Shown in pieces: positions 52,697 through 61,652 of a stretch of 64,000 bases of DNA (position 1 is the stretch's first letter; the number at the start of each line of letters is the position of its first letter). Source of the DNA: Nocardioides oleivorans (GTDB lineage: Bacteria; Actinomycetota; Actinomycetes; Propionibacteriales; Nocardioidaceae); contig NZ_SDWT01000001.1 in assembly GCF_004137255.1 (NCBI RefSeq), positions 496,001 through 560,000 of the forward strand. Direction: 5' to 3'. The notes beneath the pieces were generated by a model. The model did not search any database. It had not been told where the DNA came from and worked only from the letters and a program-made list of their open reading frames with translations. The position numbers and the translations under genes were made by a program.

Positions 52697-54085
52697 TCAG
52701 AGGTGTGCCAGTGCGCCCGTCAGCACCGACCGCAGGCGCTGCTCGATGTCGTCGAACTCGGGCTGTCCGATGATCAGCGGCGGGGCGAGCTGGATGACCG
52801 GGTCGCCGCGGTCGTCGGCGCGGCAGTAGAGGCCGGCCTCCCACAACGCGCCGGAGAGATAGCCGCGCAGGAGCCGCTCGGACTCCGCCTCGTCGAAGGT
52901 CTCCTTGGTCTCGCGGTCCTTGACCAGCTCGATGCCGTAGAAGTAGCCGTGGCCGCGGACGTCGCCGACGATCGGGATGTCGAGCAGCTTCTCCAGGGTG
53001 GCCCGGAAGCCGGGCGCGTTCTCCTGGACGTGGGCGTTGAGGCCCTCGCGCTCGAAGATGTCGAGGTTGGCCATCGCGACGGCCGAGGAGACCGGGTGGC
53101 CGCCGAAGGTGTAGCCGTGGGCGTAGGCCGTGGTGCCGGACTTGAACGGCTCGAAGAGGCGGTCGCTGGCGATCATCGCGCCGATCGGCGAGTAGCCCGA
53201 GGTCATGCCCTTGGCGCAGGTGATGATGTCGGGCTGGTAGCCGAACTCGGCGGCACCGAACATCTCGCCGACGCGGCCGAAGGCGCAGATGACCTCGTCG
53301 GAGACGAGCAGGACGTCGTACTGGTCGCAGATCTCGCGGACCCGCTCGAAGTAGCCGGGCGGCGGCGGGAAGCACCCGCCGGCGTTCTGGACCGGCTCGA
53401 GGAAGACGGCGGCGACCGTGTCGGGGCCCTCGAACTCGATGGCCTCGGCGATCCGGTCGGCGGCCCAGCGGCCGAAGGCCTTCTCGTCGTCGCCGACGAA
53501 CTCGGGACGGCGGTAGAAGTTGGTGTTGGGCACCTTGTGCGCGCCGGGGACGAGCGGCTCGAACATCTCCTTCAGCGGCGGGATGCCGGTGATGGAGAGC
53601 GCGCCCTGCGGGGTGCCGTGGTAGGCGACCGCGCGGGAGATGACCTTGTGCTTGCCGGGCTTGCCGGTGAGCTTGAAGTACTGCTTGGCCAGCTTCCAGG
53701 CCGACTCGACGGCCTCCCCGCCGCCGGTGGTGAAGAAGACGCGGTTGAGGTCGCCGGGGGCCAGCGAGGCGATCCGGTCGGCGAGCTCGACGGCCTTGGG
53801 GTGCGCGAAGGACCACAGCGGGAAGAAGGCCAGCTCCTTCGCCTGGCGAGCGGCCGCCTCGGCGAGCTCCTCACGACCGTGGCCGACCTGGACGACGAAG
53901 AGGCCCGCGAGGCCGTCGATGTACTCCCGACCGTGGCTGTCCCAGATCTTGTGGCCCTCGCCCTTCACGATCAGCGGCATCTCGCCGCCGTTCTCGTAGG
54001 TCGAGTGCCGCGTGAAGTGCAACCACAGGTGGTCGCGGCCGGCGCTCTGGTAGTCGAACGACGGGTCCATGGACTGCATGCTCAT
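52697..54085 (-). CDS. class III aminotransferase, probable putrescine(diamine)-pyruvate transaminase
   Basis: A 462-residue PLP enzyme of fold type I. Asp263 in [11 protein letters not shown] contacts the PLP ring nitrogen and Lys292 in [10 protein letters not shown] is the Schiff-base lysine; [16 protein letters not shown] is the phosphate-binding region. The sequence resembles omega-amino acid:pyruvate and polyamine:pyruvate transaminases. Context is decisive: it is coupled to an Lrp regulator and divergent from gamma-aminobutyraldehyde dehydrogenase and polyamine transport genes. It most likely converts putrescine to 4-aminobutanal. ATG 54085 overlaps the Lrp stop (ATGA). Confidence 0.88.
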   Translation of the reverse strand: MSMQSMDPSFDYQSAGRDHLWLHFTRHSTYENGGEMPLIVKGEGHKIWDSHGREYIDGLAGLFVVQVGHGREELAEAAARQAKELAFFPLWSFAHPKAVELADRIASLAPGDLNRVFFTTGGGEAVESAWKLAKQYFKLTGKPGKHKVISRAVAYHGTPQGALSITGIPPLKEMFEPLVPGAHKVPNTNFYRRPEFVGDDEKAFGRWAADRIAEAIEFEGPDTVAAVFLEPVQNAGGCFPPPPGYFERVREICDQYDVLLVSDEVICAFGRVGEMFGAAEFGYQPDIITCAKGMTSGYSPIGAMIASDRLFEPFKSGTTAYAHGYTFGGHPVSSAVAMANLDIFEREGLNAHVQENAPGFRATLEKLLDIPIVGDVRGHGYFYGIELVKDRETKETFDEAESERLLRGYLSGALWEAGLYCRADDRGDPVIQLAPPLIIGQPEFDDIEQRLRSVLTGALAHL

Positions 54086-54540
54086 CGGGTGCCCCAGTTG
54101 TAGTGCTGCTTGTTGAGCTTGAGGTAGACGAAGGTCTCGGAGGAGACCACGCCGTCGAGCTCTCGGATCTGACGGATGACGTCGAGCAGGTGGGGGTCGT
54201 CCTCGCACACGACCTCGACGAGGAGGTCGAAGCTGCCGGCCGTGGTGACGACGTAGTCGACCTCGCGCACCTCGGCGAGTCGGTCGCCCACCTTCAGCGG
54301 GTCGCCCTCGGTCCGGACCCCGATCATCGCCTGGCGGGTGAACCCGACCTGGGTCGGATCGGTCACGGCGACGACCTGCATCACCTCGGAGTCGAGCAGC
54401 TTCTGCACCCGCGCCCGCGCGGCGGCCTCGGACAGGCCGACCGCCTTCGCGATCGCGGCGTACGAGATCCGGCCGTCCTCCTGGAGCAGCTCGATGATGC
54501 GCTTGGCGGTCGCATCCAGCCGCACAGATGGCTCGGTCAT
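54082..54540 (-). CDS. Lrp/AsnC-family transcriptional regulator
   Basis: A 152-residue protein. The N-terminal helix-turn-helix is at about 10-55 ([31 protein letters not shown]) and a C-terminal RAM effector domain at about 70-145 ([20 protein letters not shown]). ATG 54540 ([16 protein letters not shown]) gives the normal family length; ATG 54549 and 54600 are in frame. It probably senses a polyamine, GABA or an amino acid and controls the divergent operons from the AT-rich spacer. Confidence 0.93.
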   Translation of the reverse strand: MTEPSVRLDATAKRIIELLQEDGRISYAAIAKAVGLSEAAARARVQKLLDSEVMQVVAVTDPTQVGFTRQAMIGVRTEGDPLKVGDRLAEVREVDYVVTTAGSFDLLVEVVCEDDPHLLDVIRQIRELDGVVSSETFVYLKLNKQHYNWGTR

Positions 54541-54711
54541 GGGGCCCATCGTGCTGTGCCCGTTGCCCTCTCCGCAAGCCGACGAGCGCGGAATCCGCAT
54601 TTCATACTCGTTAAATCTGCGATTACCGCACTTTTGTTGTGGACAACTATGGAGTTCGGTCCCGCACCCGTCCTAGTCTCCCAGCACCGCACCACACCGG
54701 GAGGACCTCAC
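54541..54711. promoter_or_regulatory. divergent control region of the polyamine/GABA regulon
   Basis: This 171-bp spacer includes a stretch at about 54592-54656 that is unusually AT-rich for the window. Short palindromes are GCGGAATCCGC at 54588-54598 and GTTGTGGACAAC at 54636-54647. TAGTCT at 54674-54679 is a plausible -10 for the rightward operon, with no good -35, as expected for an activator-dependent promoter. Lrp binding here is inferred. Confidence 0.55.
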
Positions 54712-56154
54712 ATGCCCAGCCCACGCACGCTCCGCAACTTCATCGGCGGCGCCTACGTCGCGGGTGCCGACTCGACCTCCGACGTGGTCAACCCGGCCAC
54801 CGGCGAGGTCGTCGCCCTGGCACCGGTCAGCGGCAGCGAGGAGGTCGACGCGGCCTACGAGGCGGCCGGCACGGCGTTCCAGGAGTGGGGCAGCACGACG
54901 CCCAGCGAGCGCCAGCAGGCGCTGCTGAAGTTCGCCGACTCGATCGAGGCGCACGCCCAGGAGCTCATCGACCTGGAGTCGGAGAACACCGGCAAGATCA
55001 AGGCGCTCACCGCGAGCGAGGAGATCCCGCCGATGGTCGACCAGCTCCGGTTCTTCGCCGGCGCCGCCCGTGTCCTCGAGGGCAAGGCCGCCGGGGAGTA
55101 CCTGGCCGGGCACACCTCGTGGATCCGGCGCGAGCCGATCGGCGTCGTCGGCCAGGTGACCCCCTGGAACTACCCGCTGATGATGGCGGTCTGGAAGATC
55201 GCGCCCGCGCTCGCGGCCGGCAACACCGTCGTGCTGAAGCCCAGCGACACCACGCCGGAGAGCACCCTGCGGCTGGCCGAGCTGGCCTCGGAGTTCCTCC
55301 CCCCCGGCACCCTCAACGTCATCACCGGGGACCGGGAGACCGGACGCCTGCTGGTGGAGCACCCGTTGCCCGGGCTCGTCGCGATCACCGGATCGGTCCG
55401 CGCGGGCGCGGAGGTCGCCGCCAGTGCTGCGCCGAGCGTCAAGCGGGTCCACCTCGAGCTCGGCGGCAAGGCGCCGGTGGTGGTCTTCGACGACGCCGAC
55501 ATCGAGGCGGCCGTCGAGGGCATCGCGATCGCCGGCTACTTCAACGCCGGCCAGGACTGCACCGCCGCGACCCGCGTGCTGGCGGCGCCCGGCATCCACG
55601 ACGACTTCGTCGCGGCGCTCGCCGACTACGCACGCAGCCAGGCGCCCGTCGGGCTACCCGACGACGAGGACGCCCTCTTCGGCCCCGTCAACAACGCCCG
55701 GCAGCTCGCGCACGTCAGCGGCTTCATCGAGGACCTCCCCTCGCACGCGACCGTGTCGGCGGGAGGGAACCGTCGTACGGACCTGGGCGCGGGCTACTAC
55801 CTCGAGCCGACCGTCCTCTCCGGGCTCCTGCAGGACGACGCCGCCATCCAGAACGAGATCTTCGGCCCGGTGATCACCGTGCAGAAGTTCACCGACGAGG
55901 CCGAGGCGGTCCGCTGGGCCAACGGCGTCGACTACGGCCTCGCCTCCTCGGTGTGGACCAAGGACTTCGGCCGCGCGATGCGGATGTCGAAGGCGCTGGA
56001 CTTCGGCTGCGTGTGGATCAACACCCACATCCCGCTCGTCGCGGAGATGCCGCACGGCGGCTACAAGAAGTCGGGCTACGGCAAGGACCTGTCGATGTAC
56101 GGGTTCGAGGACTACACCCGCGTCAAGCACGTGATGGCCAACATCGAGAGCTGA
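54712..56154 (+). CDS. gamma-aminobutyraldehyde dehydrogenase (aldehyde dehydrogenase family)
   Basis: A 480-residue NAD(P)-dependent aldehyde dehydrogenase. The catalytic residues are Cys283 in [11 protein letters not shown] and Glu249 in LELGGKAP, with Asn153 in PWNYPL and the cofactor motif TGSVRAG. The GQDCTA context is typical of aminobutyraldehyde dehydrogenases (PatD/YdcW type). ATG 54712 follows GGGAGG at 7 bases. It should oxidise the 4-aminobutanal made by the divergent aminotransferase to GABA. Confidence 0.92.
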   Translation: MPSPRTLRNFIGGAYVAGADSTSDVVNPATGEVVALAPVSGSEEVDAAYEAAGTAFQEWGSTTPSERQQALLKFADSIEAHAQELIDLESENTGKIKALTASEEIPPMVDQLRFFAGAARVLEGKAAGEYLAGHTSWIRREPIGVVGQVTPWNYPLMMAVWKIAPALAAGNTVVLKPSDTTPESTLRLAELASEFLPPGTLNVITGDRETGRLLVEHPLPGLVAITGSVRAGAEVAASAAPSVKRVHLELGGKAPVVVFDDADIEAAVEGIAIAGYFNAGQDCTAATRVLAAPGIHDDFVAALADYARSQAPVGLPDDEDALFGPVNNARQLAHVSGFIEDLPSHATVSAGGNRRTDLGAGYYLEPTVLSGLLQDDAAIQNEIFGPVITVQKFTDEAEAVRWANGVDYGLASSVWTKDFGRAMRMSKALDFGCVWINTHIPLVAEMPHGGYKKSGYGKDLSMYGFEDYTRVKHVMANIES

Positions 56155-56217
56155 GCAGGACCGGACCGGGCAGCACACCAGACACCACTCGGGGCTGAGA
56201 GCAAGGGACCTGAACTG

Positions 56218-57468
56218 ATGACACCGATCGCGCGCCGCCCACGGCGCCCGCTGTCGCCGCCGGCGGCCGCCCTCACCCAGGCGATGGCCGGGGGGATGAG
56301 CCGTCGGGCACTGCTCGGCTCCGGTCTCGCCGCCGGTTCGGTCGCCGCCCTCAGCGCCTGCGCCCCGCCGGAGCCGCCGTCGGGCGGCACGGCGGCGCTC
56401 GACCTGCCCAAGGACGTGTCCGCCACCGACAAGACGCTCAAGTGGGCGAACTGGACGGCGTACCTCGACATGAACGGCAAGGAGACACAGTCACCGACGC
56501 TCGAGGCCTTCATGCAGCAGACCGGCATCGAGGTCGCCTACAGCGAGGACGTCGACGACAACGACTCCTACTACGCCAAGGTCGGGCCGCAGCTGCGCGC
56601 CGGCCAGAGCATCGACCGCGACATCTTCACCTTCACCGACTGGATGGCCGCCCGCGTGATCCGCGACCAGCTGTGCCAGCCGCTCGAGCTGATCCAGATG
56701 CCCAACGTGGTCAACAACCTGCTCCAGCCGCTCAAGGACGTCTCCTTCGACCCCGGCCGCCAGCACTCGATCACCTGGCAGAGCGGCTTCGCCGGGATCG
56801 GCTACAACAAGGCGAAGGTCGGCCGCGAGCTGAAGACCCTCGACGACCTCTGGAGCGACGACCTCAAGGGCCGCATCGTGGTGCTCTCGGAGTTCCGGGA
56901 CACCGCAGGCCTGGTGATGCAGTCGCAGGGCGTCGACATCGACAGCGACTGGGGCAAGGCGCAGTTCGAGGCGGCGCTCGACTTCATCGAGGGCAAGATC
57001 GAGGACGGCTACATCCGCAAGGTGAAGGGGAACTCCTACATGGAGGACCTCACCAGCGGCAACGCCGTCGCCGGCATCACCTGGAGCGGCGACATCTTCG
57101 TGCTCGCCGCCGACACGGGCGACGACAACTGGACCTTCACCGTGCCGGAGTCCGGCGGCACGCTCTGGTCCGACAACATGCTGGTGCCGATCACCTCCAC
57201 GCACCGGTCCAACGCCGAGAAGCTGATGGACTACTACTACGACCCGGCCGTGGCCGCGCAGGTCGCCGCGTGGGTCAACTACGTCTGCCCGGTCGACGGC
57301 GCGCAGGCGGAGATGGAGAAGATCGACCCGACGCTGGCCGAGAGCCCCTTCATCTTCCCCACGGCCGACTACATCGCCGAGCACAACATCCAGTCCTTCC
57401 GGGTGCTCACGGCCGACGAGGACATCGAGTTCGCCGACCTCTGGTCCACGAAGGTGATGGGGAACTGA
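56218..57468 (+). CDS. potD: polyamine ABC transporter substrate-binding lipoprotein (PotD/PotF-like)
   Basis: A 416-residue periplasmic-binding-protein-type lipoprotein. It has a twin-arginine-like MSRRALLGSGLAAG and a lipobox ending LSAC at about residue 47, suggesting Tat export followed by lipidation. The mature part shows the spermidine/putrescine-binding family pattern (LKWANWTAYLD, SGFAGIGYNKAKVG, LVPITSTHRSNAEKLMDYYY). It delivers a polyamine to the permease encoded next. GGGACC precedes the ATG. Confidence 0.92.
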   Translation: MTPIARRPRRPLSPPAAALTQAMAGGMSRRALLGSGLAAGSVAALSACAPPEPPSGGTAALDLPKDVSATDKTLKWANWTAYLDMNGKETQSPTLEAFMQQTGIEVAYSEDVDDNDSYYAKVGPQLRAGQSIDRDIFTFTDWMAARVIRDQLCQPLELIQMPNVVNNLLQPLKDVSFDPGRQHSITWQSGFAGIGYNKAKVGRELKTLDDLWSDDLKGRIVVLSEFRDTAGLVMQSQGVDIDSDWGKAQFEAALDFIEGKIEDGYIRKVKGNSYMEDLTSGNAVAGITWSGDIFVLAADTGDDNWTFTVPESGGTLWSDNMLVPITSTHRSNAEKLMDYYYDPAVAAQVAAWVNYVCPVDGAQAEMEKIDPTLAESPFIFPTADYIAEHNIQSFRVLTADEDIEFADLWSTKVMGN

Positions 57469-57469
57469 C

Positions 57470-58564
57470 ATGGCCGGATTCCGCGAGGCGCGCGGCGACC
57501 TCAAGCTGGAGAGCGTGACCAAGTCGTTCGGCGACTTCACCGCCGTCGACGACATCGACCTGCTGGTCCCCCGAGGATCCTTCTTCGCCCTGCTCGGCCC
57601 CTCCGGCTGCGGCAAGACGACCACCCTGCGGATGATCGCCGGGCTGGAGCAGCCGACCGCCGGGCGGGTCCAGATCGGCGACACCGACCTCACCGGCTCG
57701 CGCCCCTACGAGCGGCCCGTCAACACCGTCTTCCAGTCCTACGCCCTCTTCCCGCACCTGACCATCCGCGACAACGTCGCGTTCGGCCCGAAGCGCCGCA
57801 AGGAGCCCGACGCGGCCAAGCGGGCGGACGACGCGCTCGAGCTGGTCCAGATGACGCAGTTCGCCGGGCGCAAGCCCGCCCAGCTCTCCGGTGGCCAGCA
57901 GCAGCGCGTGGCGCTGGCGCGGGCACTGGTCAACCACCCCGAGGTCCTGCTCCTCGACGAGCCGCTCGGTGCCCTCGACCTCAAGCTGCGCCGCGAGATG
58001 CAGGTGGAGCTCAAGCGGATCCAGACCGAGGTCGGGCTCACCTTCATCCACGTCACCCACGACCAGGAGGAGGCCATGACCATGGCCGACACGGTCGCGG
58101 TGATGAACAAGGGCCACATCGAGCAGCTCGGCGCCCCGGCCCAGCTATACGACCTCCCCCGCACCCGCTTCGTCGCCAACTTCCTCGGCCAGGCCAACAC
58201 CGGTGTCGGCACCATCGAGGGCACCGACGGCGACCGCCTGGTGGCCGACGTCCTCGGCACCAAGGTGCAGGTCCTCAGGTCCCGCTCGCAGGTGCAGGAC
58301 GGCGAGCTCATGTTCGGCGTACGTCCCGAGAAGGTGACCGTCTCGCGCAAGCAGCCCGACGGCGTCGGAAACGACGTCAAGGGCGTCGTGCGCGACGTGT
58401 CGTTCCTCGGGGTGGCGACGAGCTACCTCGTCGACATGCCGAGCGGCACGACGTGGAGCTGCTACGAGCAGAACCTCGACGTCGACCCCGTCGACCTCCG
58501 ACCCGGCGACGAGGTCTGGCTGACCTGGAACCCCGCCCACGCCTTCGGCGTGGAGGTGGACTGA
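57470..58564 (+). CDS. potA: polyamine ABC transporter ATP-binding protein
   Basis: A 364-residue ATPase. Walker A is GPSGCGKTT (43-51), the Q-loop is VFQSYALFPHL, the signature is LSGGQQQRVALARAL, Walker B is VLLLDEPLGALD and the switch His is in HVTHDQEEAM. The C-terminal TOBE regulatory domain begins near residue 285. It powers the PotB/PotC channel. It starts one base after the substrate-binding gene. Confidence 0.95.
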   Translation: MAGFREARGDLKLESVTKSFGDFTAVDDIDLLVPRGSFFALLGPSGCGKTTTLRMIAGLEQPTAGRVQIGDTDLTGSRPYERPVNTVFQSYALFPHLTIRDNVAFGPKRRKEPDAAKRADDALELVQMTQFAGRKPAQLSGGQQQRVALARALVNHPEVLLLDEPLGALDLKLRREMQVELKRIQTEVGLTFIHVTHDQEEAMTMADTVAVMNKGHIEQLGAPAQLYDLPRTRFVANFLGQANTGVGTIEGTDGDRLVADVLGTKVQVLRSRSQVQDGELMFGVRPEKVTVSRKQPDGVGNDVKGVVRDVSFLGVATSYLVDMPSGTTWSCYEQNLDVDPVDLRPGDEVWLTWNPAHAFGVEVD

Positions 58565-58565
58565 C

Positions 58566-59477
58566 ATGAGCGCCCTCGCCCAGGTGGCGGGCGACCCCGC
58601 GGTCGATCCGGCGGCGCCCGCGCCCGAGACGGCCAGGCGCAGCCCGACGGCGTACCTCCTGCTGCTGCCGGGCGTGCTCTGGCTCGGCGTCTTCTTCATC
58701 CTGCCGCTGGTGCAGCTGGCGTCGGTGAGCCTGCAGAGCCGCTTCCCCGGCTTCCCGGGCTACTACTACCGCGACCTGAACTTCGAGAACTACGTCAGTG
58801 CGCTGACCGACTACGCCCCGCACTTCGCGCGGTCGTTCGTGTACGCCGGCCTCGCGACGTTCCTCGCGTTCGCCGTCGCCTACCCGCTGGCCTACGCGAT
58901 GGCGTTCAAGGCCGGCAAGTGGCGCAACCTGATGATGATCTGCGTCGTCGCGCCGTTCTTCACCTCGTTCATCCTGCGCACCTTCGCGTGGTCGCAGATC
59001 CTGGCCGACGAGGGCTGGGTCGCGCAGACGCTGAACCTCCTGCACCTGCTGCCGAGCGGGCACATCATCAACACCCCGCTCGCCGTGGTCGCGGGCCTGA
59101 CCTACAACTTCCTGCCCTTCATGGTGCTGCCGATCTACGCCTCGCTCGAGCGGGCCGACCCGCGGATCATCGAGGCCGGCGGCGACCTCTACGCCAACGG
59201 CTTCACGACCTTCCGGACCGTGACCCTGCCGATGTCGATGCCCGGCGTGCTCGCGGGCACGCTGCTGACCTTCATCCCGTCCGCGGGTGACTTCGTGAAC
59301 ATGGAGCTGCTCGGCCCCCAGCGCGGGAAGATGGTCGGCAACGTCATCAACGACCAGTTCCTCGCCATCCCCGGCGGCTACCCGGTGGCGGCCGCGCTGT
59401 CGTTCACGCTGATGGCCGCGATCCTGGTGATGGTCTTCCTCTACGTACGCCGGTTCGGCACCGAGGAGCTGGTGTGA
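58566..59477 (+). CDS. potB: polyamine ABC transporter permease, PotB-like
   Basis: A 303-residue inner-membrane permease with six predicted helices. The conserved coupling-helix EAA motif reads EAGGDLYANGFTTFRTVTLPMSMPGV. The N-terminal helix is LLLLPGVLWLGVFFILPLVQL. It forms the translocation pore with the next gene product and starts one base after potA. Confidence 0.94.
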   Translation: MSALAQVAGDPAVDPAAPAPETARRSPTAYLLLLPGVLWLGVFFILPLVQLASVSLQSRFPGFPGYYYRDLNFENYVSALTDYAPHFARSFVYAGLATFLAFAVAYPLAYAMAFKAGKWRNLMMICVVAPFFTSFILRTFAWSQILADEGWVAQTLNLLHLLPSGHIINTPLAVVAGLTYNFLPFMVLPIYASLERADPRIIEAGGDLYANGFTTFRTVTLPMSMPGVLAGTLLTFIPSAGDFVNMELLGPQRGKMVGNVINDQFLAIPGGYPVAAALSFTLMAAILVMVFLYVRRFGTEELV

Positions 59478-59478
59478 G

Positions 59479-60363
59479 GTGGCCACGATGACGACTCCCA
59501 CGACGACGCCCACGACGCCCGCATCACCGGCGTACAAGCCCTCGGCAGCCAAGCGCGCACAGCTCTGGCTGGCCAACCACTTCGCGATGCTCTCCGCGAT
59601 CCTGGTGCTGCTCTACCTGTTCCTGCCGGTGGCCTACACCTTCGCCTTCTCCTTCAACGACCACGGCAAGACCAACATCGTGTGGCAGGGCTTCACCTGG
59701 AAGCACTGGCAGGACCCGTGCCGCGTGTCCGGGGCGTGCGAGTCGCTGGTGACCTCGCTCCAGGTGGGTGCGCTCTCGACGGCGATCGCCACCGTGATGG
59801 GCACGATGATGGCGCTGGCCATGGTGCGCTACAAGTTCCGCGGCAAGGCGGCCAGCAACGTGCTGATCTTCGTGCCGATGGCCACGCCGGAGATCGTGAT
59901 GGGCGCGGCCCTGCTGACGATCTTCGTGCAGGGCTTCGCCAACGTGGGCATCAGCCTGGGCTTCGGCACGATCGTCTTCGCGCACATCATGTTCTGCCTG
60001 AGCTTCGTGGTGGTGACGGTCAAGGCGCGCATCCAGTCCCTCGACCCCCGGATCGAGGAGGCGGCGCAGGACCTCTACGCCAGCCCGATGCAGACCTTCT
60101 GGAAGGTGACCTTCCCGCTGATCCTGCCGGGCATCGCGGGTGCGGCGATGCTGGCCTTCTCGCTGTCGTTCGACGACTTCATCATCACCAACTTCGTCTC
60201 CGGCAACGAGTCCACGTTCCCCAAGTTCGTCTACGTCGCGTCGCGCCGTGGCATCCCTGCCGAGGCCAACGTCATCGGCTTCTCGATGTTCGTGCTCGCG
60301 GTCCTGCTCGTCATCGGCGCGCAGGTCGTGGGCTCGTTGCGGGCATCCAAGTACAAGGAGTGA
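59479..60363 (+). CDS. potC: polyamine ABC transporter permease, PotC-like
   Basis: A 294-residue permease with six helices and the EAA loop EAAQDLYASPMQTFWKVTFPLILPGI. GTG 59479 is used; ATG 59488 (three codons in) has GAGGTGG at an ideal distance and may be the true start. The N-terminal Thr/Pro-rich segment is variable. It completes the Pot-type importer. Confidence 0.94.
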   Translation: MATMTTPTTTPTTPASPAYKPSAAKRAQLWLANHFAMLSAILVLLYLFLPVAYTFAFSFNDHGKTNIVWQGFTWKHWQDPCRVSGACESLVTSLQVGALSTAIATVMGTMMALAMVRYKFRGKAASNVLIFVPMATPEIVMGAALLTIFVQGFANVGISLGFGTIVFAHIMFCLSFVVVTVKARIQSLDPRIEEAAQDLYASPMQTFWKVTFPLILPGIAGAAMLAFSLSFDDFIITNFVSGNESTFPKFVYVASRRGIPAEANVIGFSMFVLAVLLVIGAQVVGSLRASKYKE

Positions 60364-60371
60364 GTGAGCAA

Positions 60372-61652
60372 GTGCCGGAACCCATGCGGGTGCTGATGGT
60401 CGGGGCGGGTGGCGTCGGCGACGCCGCTGCCCGGATCGCCGTCGAGCGTGACTTCTTCGAGGCCTGGGTGGTCGCCGACTACGACCTCGACCGGGCCGGG
60501 CGGACCGTCGAGGCGGCTCGCGGACGTCGTCCGGGCGAGGAGCGGTTCAGTGCCGCCCGGGTCGACGCCTCCGACGCCGAGGCCGTCGCCGCGCTCGCGC
60601 GGGAGGTGCGGGCCACCCACGTCTTCAACGCCGTCGACCCGCGCTTCGTGATGCCGATCTTCACCGGCGCGCTGGCCGCGGACGCCCACTACCTCGACAT
60701 GGCGATGAGCCTGTCGGTGCGGCACCCCGAGGAGCCCTACTCCCAGGTCGGCGTGAAGCTCGGCGACGAGCAGTTCGCGCTCGCCGGCGAGTGGGAGCGG
60801 GCCGGCCGGCTCGCCCTGCTCGGCATCGGTGTCGAGCCCGGCCTCTCCGACGTCTTCGCGCGCTACGCCGCCGACGAGCTCTTCGACCACATCGACGAGC
60901 TCGGCACCCGCGACGGCGCCAACCTGGTCATCCGCGACGACGACGGCAACGAGGTCTTCGCGCCCGGCTTCTCGATGTGGACGATCATCGAGGAGTGCCT
61001 CAACCCGCCCGTCGTGTGGGAGCGCGCGCGTGGCGGCGGCGACCTCGAGGCCGGCTTCTTCACGCTCCCACCCTTCTCCGAGCCCGAGGTCTTCGACTTC
61101 CCCGAGGGCATCGGGCCGGTCGAGTGCGTGCACGTCGAGCACGAGGAGGTCCTCCTCATGCCGCGCTGGGTCGAGGCCGACCGGGTGACGTTCAAGTACG
61201 GCCTGGGCGAGGAGATGATCGCCATCCTCCGCACGCTCCACACGCTCGGCCTCGACTCGGTCGAGCCGGTCAGCGTCAAGGGCGTGCAGGTGTCGCCCCG
61301 CGACGTGGTCGCGGCCTGCCTCCCGGACCCCGCGACGATCGGCCCCCGGATGGAGGGCAAGACCTGCGCCGGGATGTTCGTCACCGGCACCGGCAAGGAC
61401 GGCCTCCCGCGCTCGACGTACCTCTACCACGTGGTCGACAACGCCGACTCGATGCGCGACTACGGCGCGCAGTGCGTCGTGTGGCAGACCGCGATCAACC
61501 CCGTCGTCGCGCTGGAGCTCCTGGCCGACGGCACCTGGTCGGGCACCGGCGTGCTCGGCCCCGAGGCGCTGCCCCCCAAGCCGTTCCTCGACCTGCTCGC
61601 AGCACCGAAGCCCGAGGGGTACGGATCCCCGTGGGGCATGGAGGAACGATGA
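60372..61652 (+). CDS. saccharopine dehydrogenase-like oxidoreductase
   Basis: A 426-residue NAD(P)-binding protein. The N terminus MRVLMVGAGGVGDAAARIA is a Rossmann fold, followed by THVFNAVDPRFVMPIFTGAL and GIGVEPGLSDVFARYAADEL, which match the saccharopine dehydrogenase/carboxynorspermidine dehydrogenase group. GTG 60372 is chosen, with AAGGAG 11 bases upstream; ATG 60384 and GTG 60360 are alternatives. Being inside the polyamine operon and coupled to gabT (ATGA), it may act on an imine or aminoaldehyde from polyamines or lysine. The reaction is not established by sequence. Confidence 0.82.
   Translation: MPEPMRVLMVGAGGVGDAAARIAVERDFFEAWVVADYDLDRAGRTVEAARGRRPGEERFSAARVDASDAEAVAALAREVRATHVFNAVDPRFVMPIFTGALAADAHYLDMAMSLSVRHPEEPYSQVGVKLGDEQFALAGEWERAGRLALLGIGVEPGLSDVFARYAADELFDHIDELGTRDGANLVIRDDDGNEVFAPGFSMWTIIEECLNPPVVWERARGGGDLEAGFFTLPPFSEPEVFDFPEGIGPVECVHVEHEEVLLMPRWVEADRVTFKYGLGEEMIAILRTLHTLGLDSVEPVSVKGVQVSPRDVVAACLPDPATIGPRMEGKTCAGMFVTGTGKDGLPRSTYLYHVVDNADSMRDYGAQCVVWQTAINPVVALELLADGTWSGTGVLGPEALPPKPFLDLLAAPKPEGYGSPWGMEER

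Noticed and set aside
54082..54600. Longer Lrp protein starting at ATG 54600
   Set aside because: The added 20 residues have no family similarity, and this start would sit inside the AT-rich control region with no ribosome-binding site.
54103..54711. N-terminal extension of the aldehyde dehydrogenase reading back through lrp
   Set aside because: The extra 203 codons are antisense to lrp. The family start at 54712 has a good ribosome-binding site.
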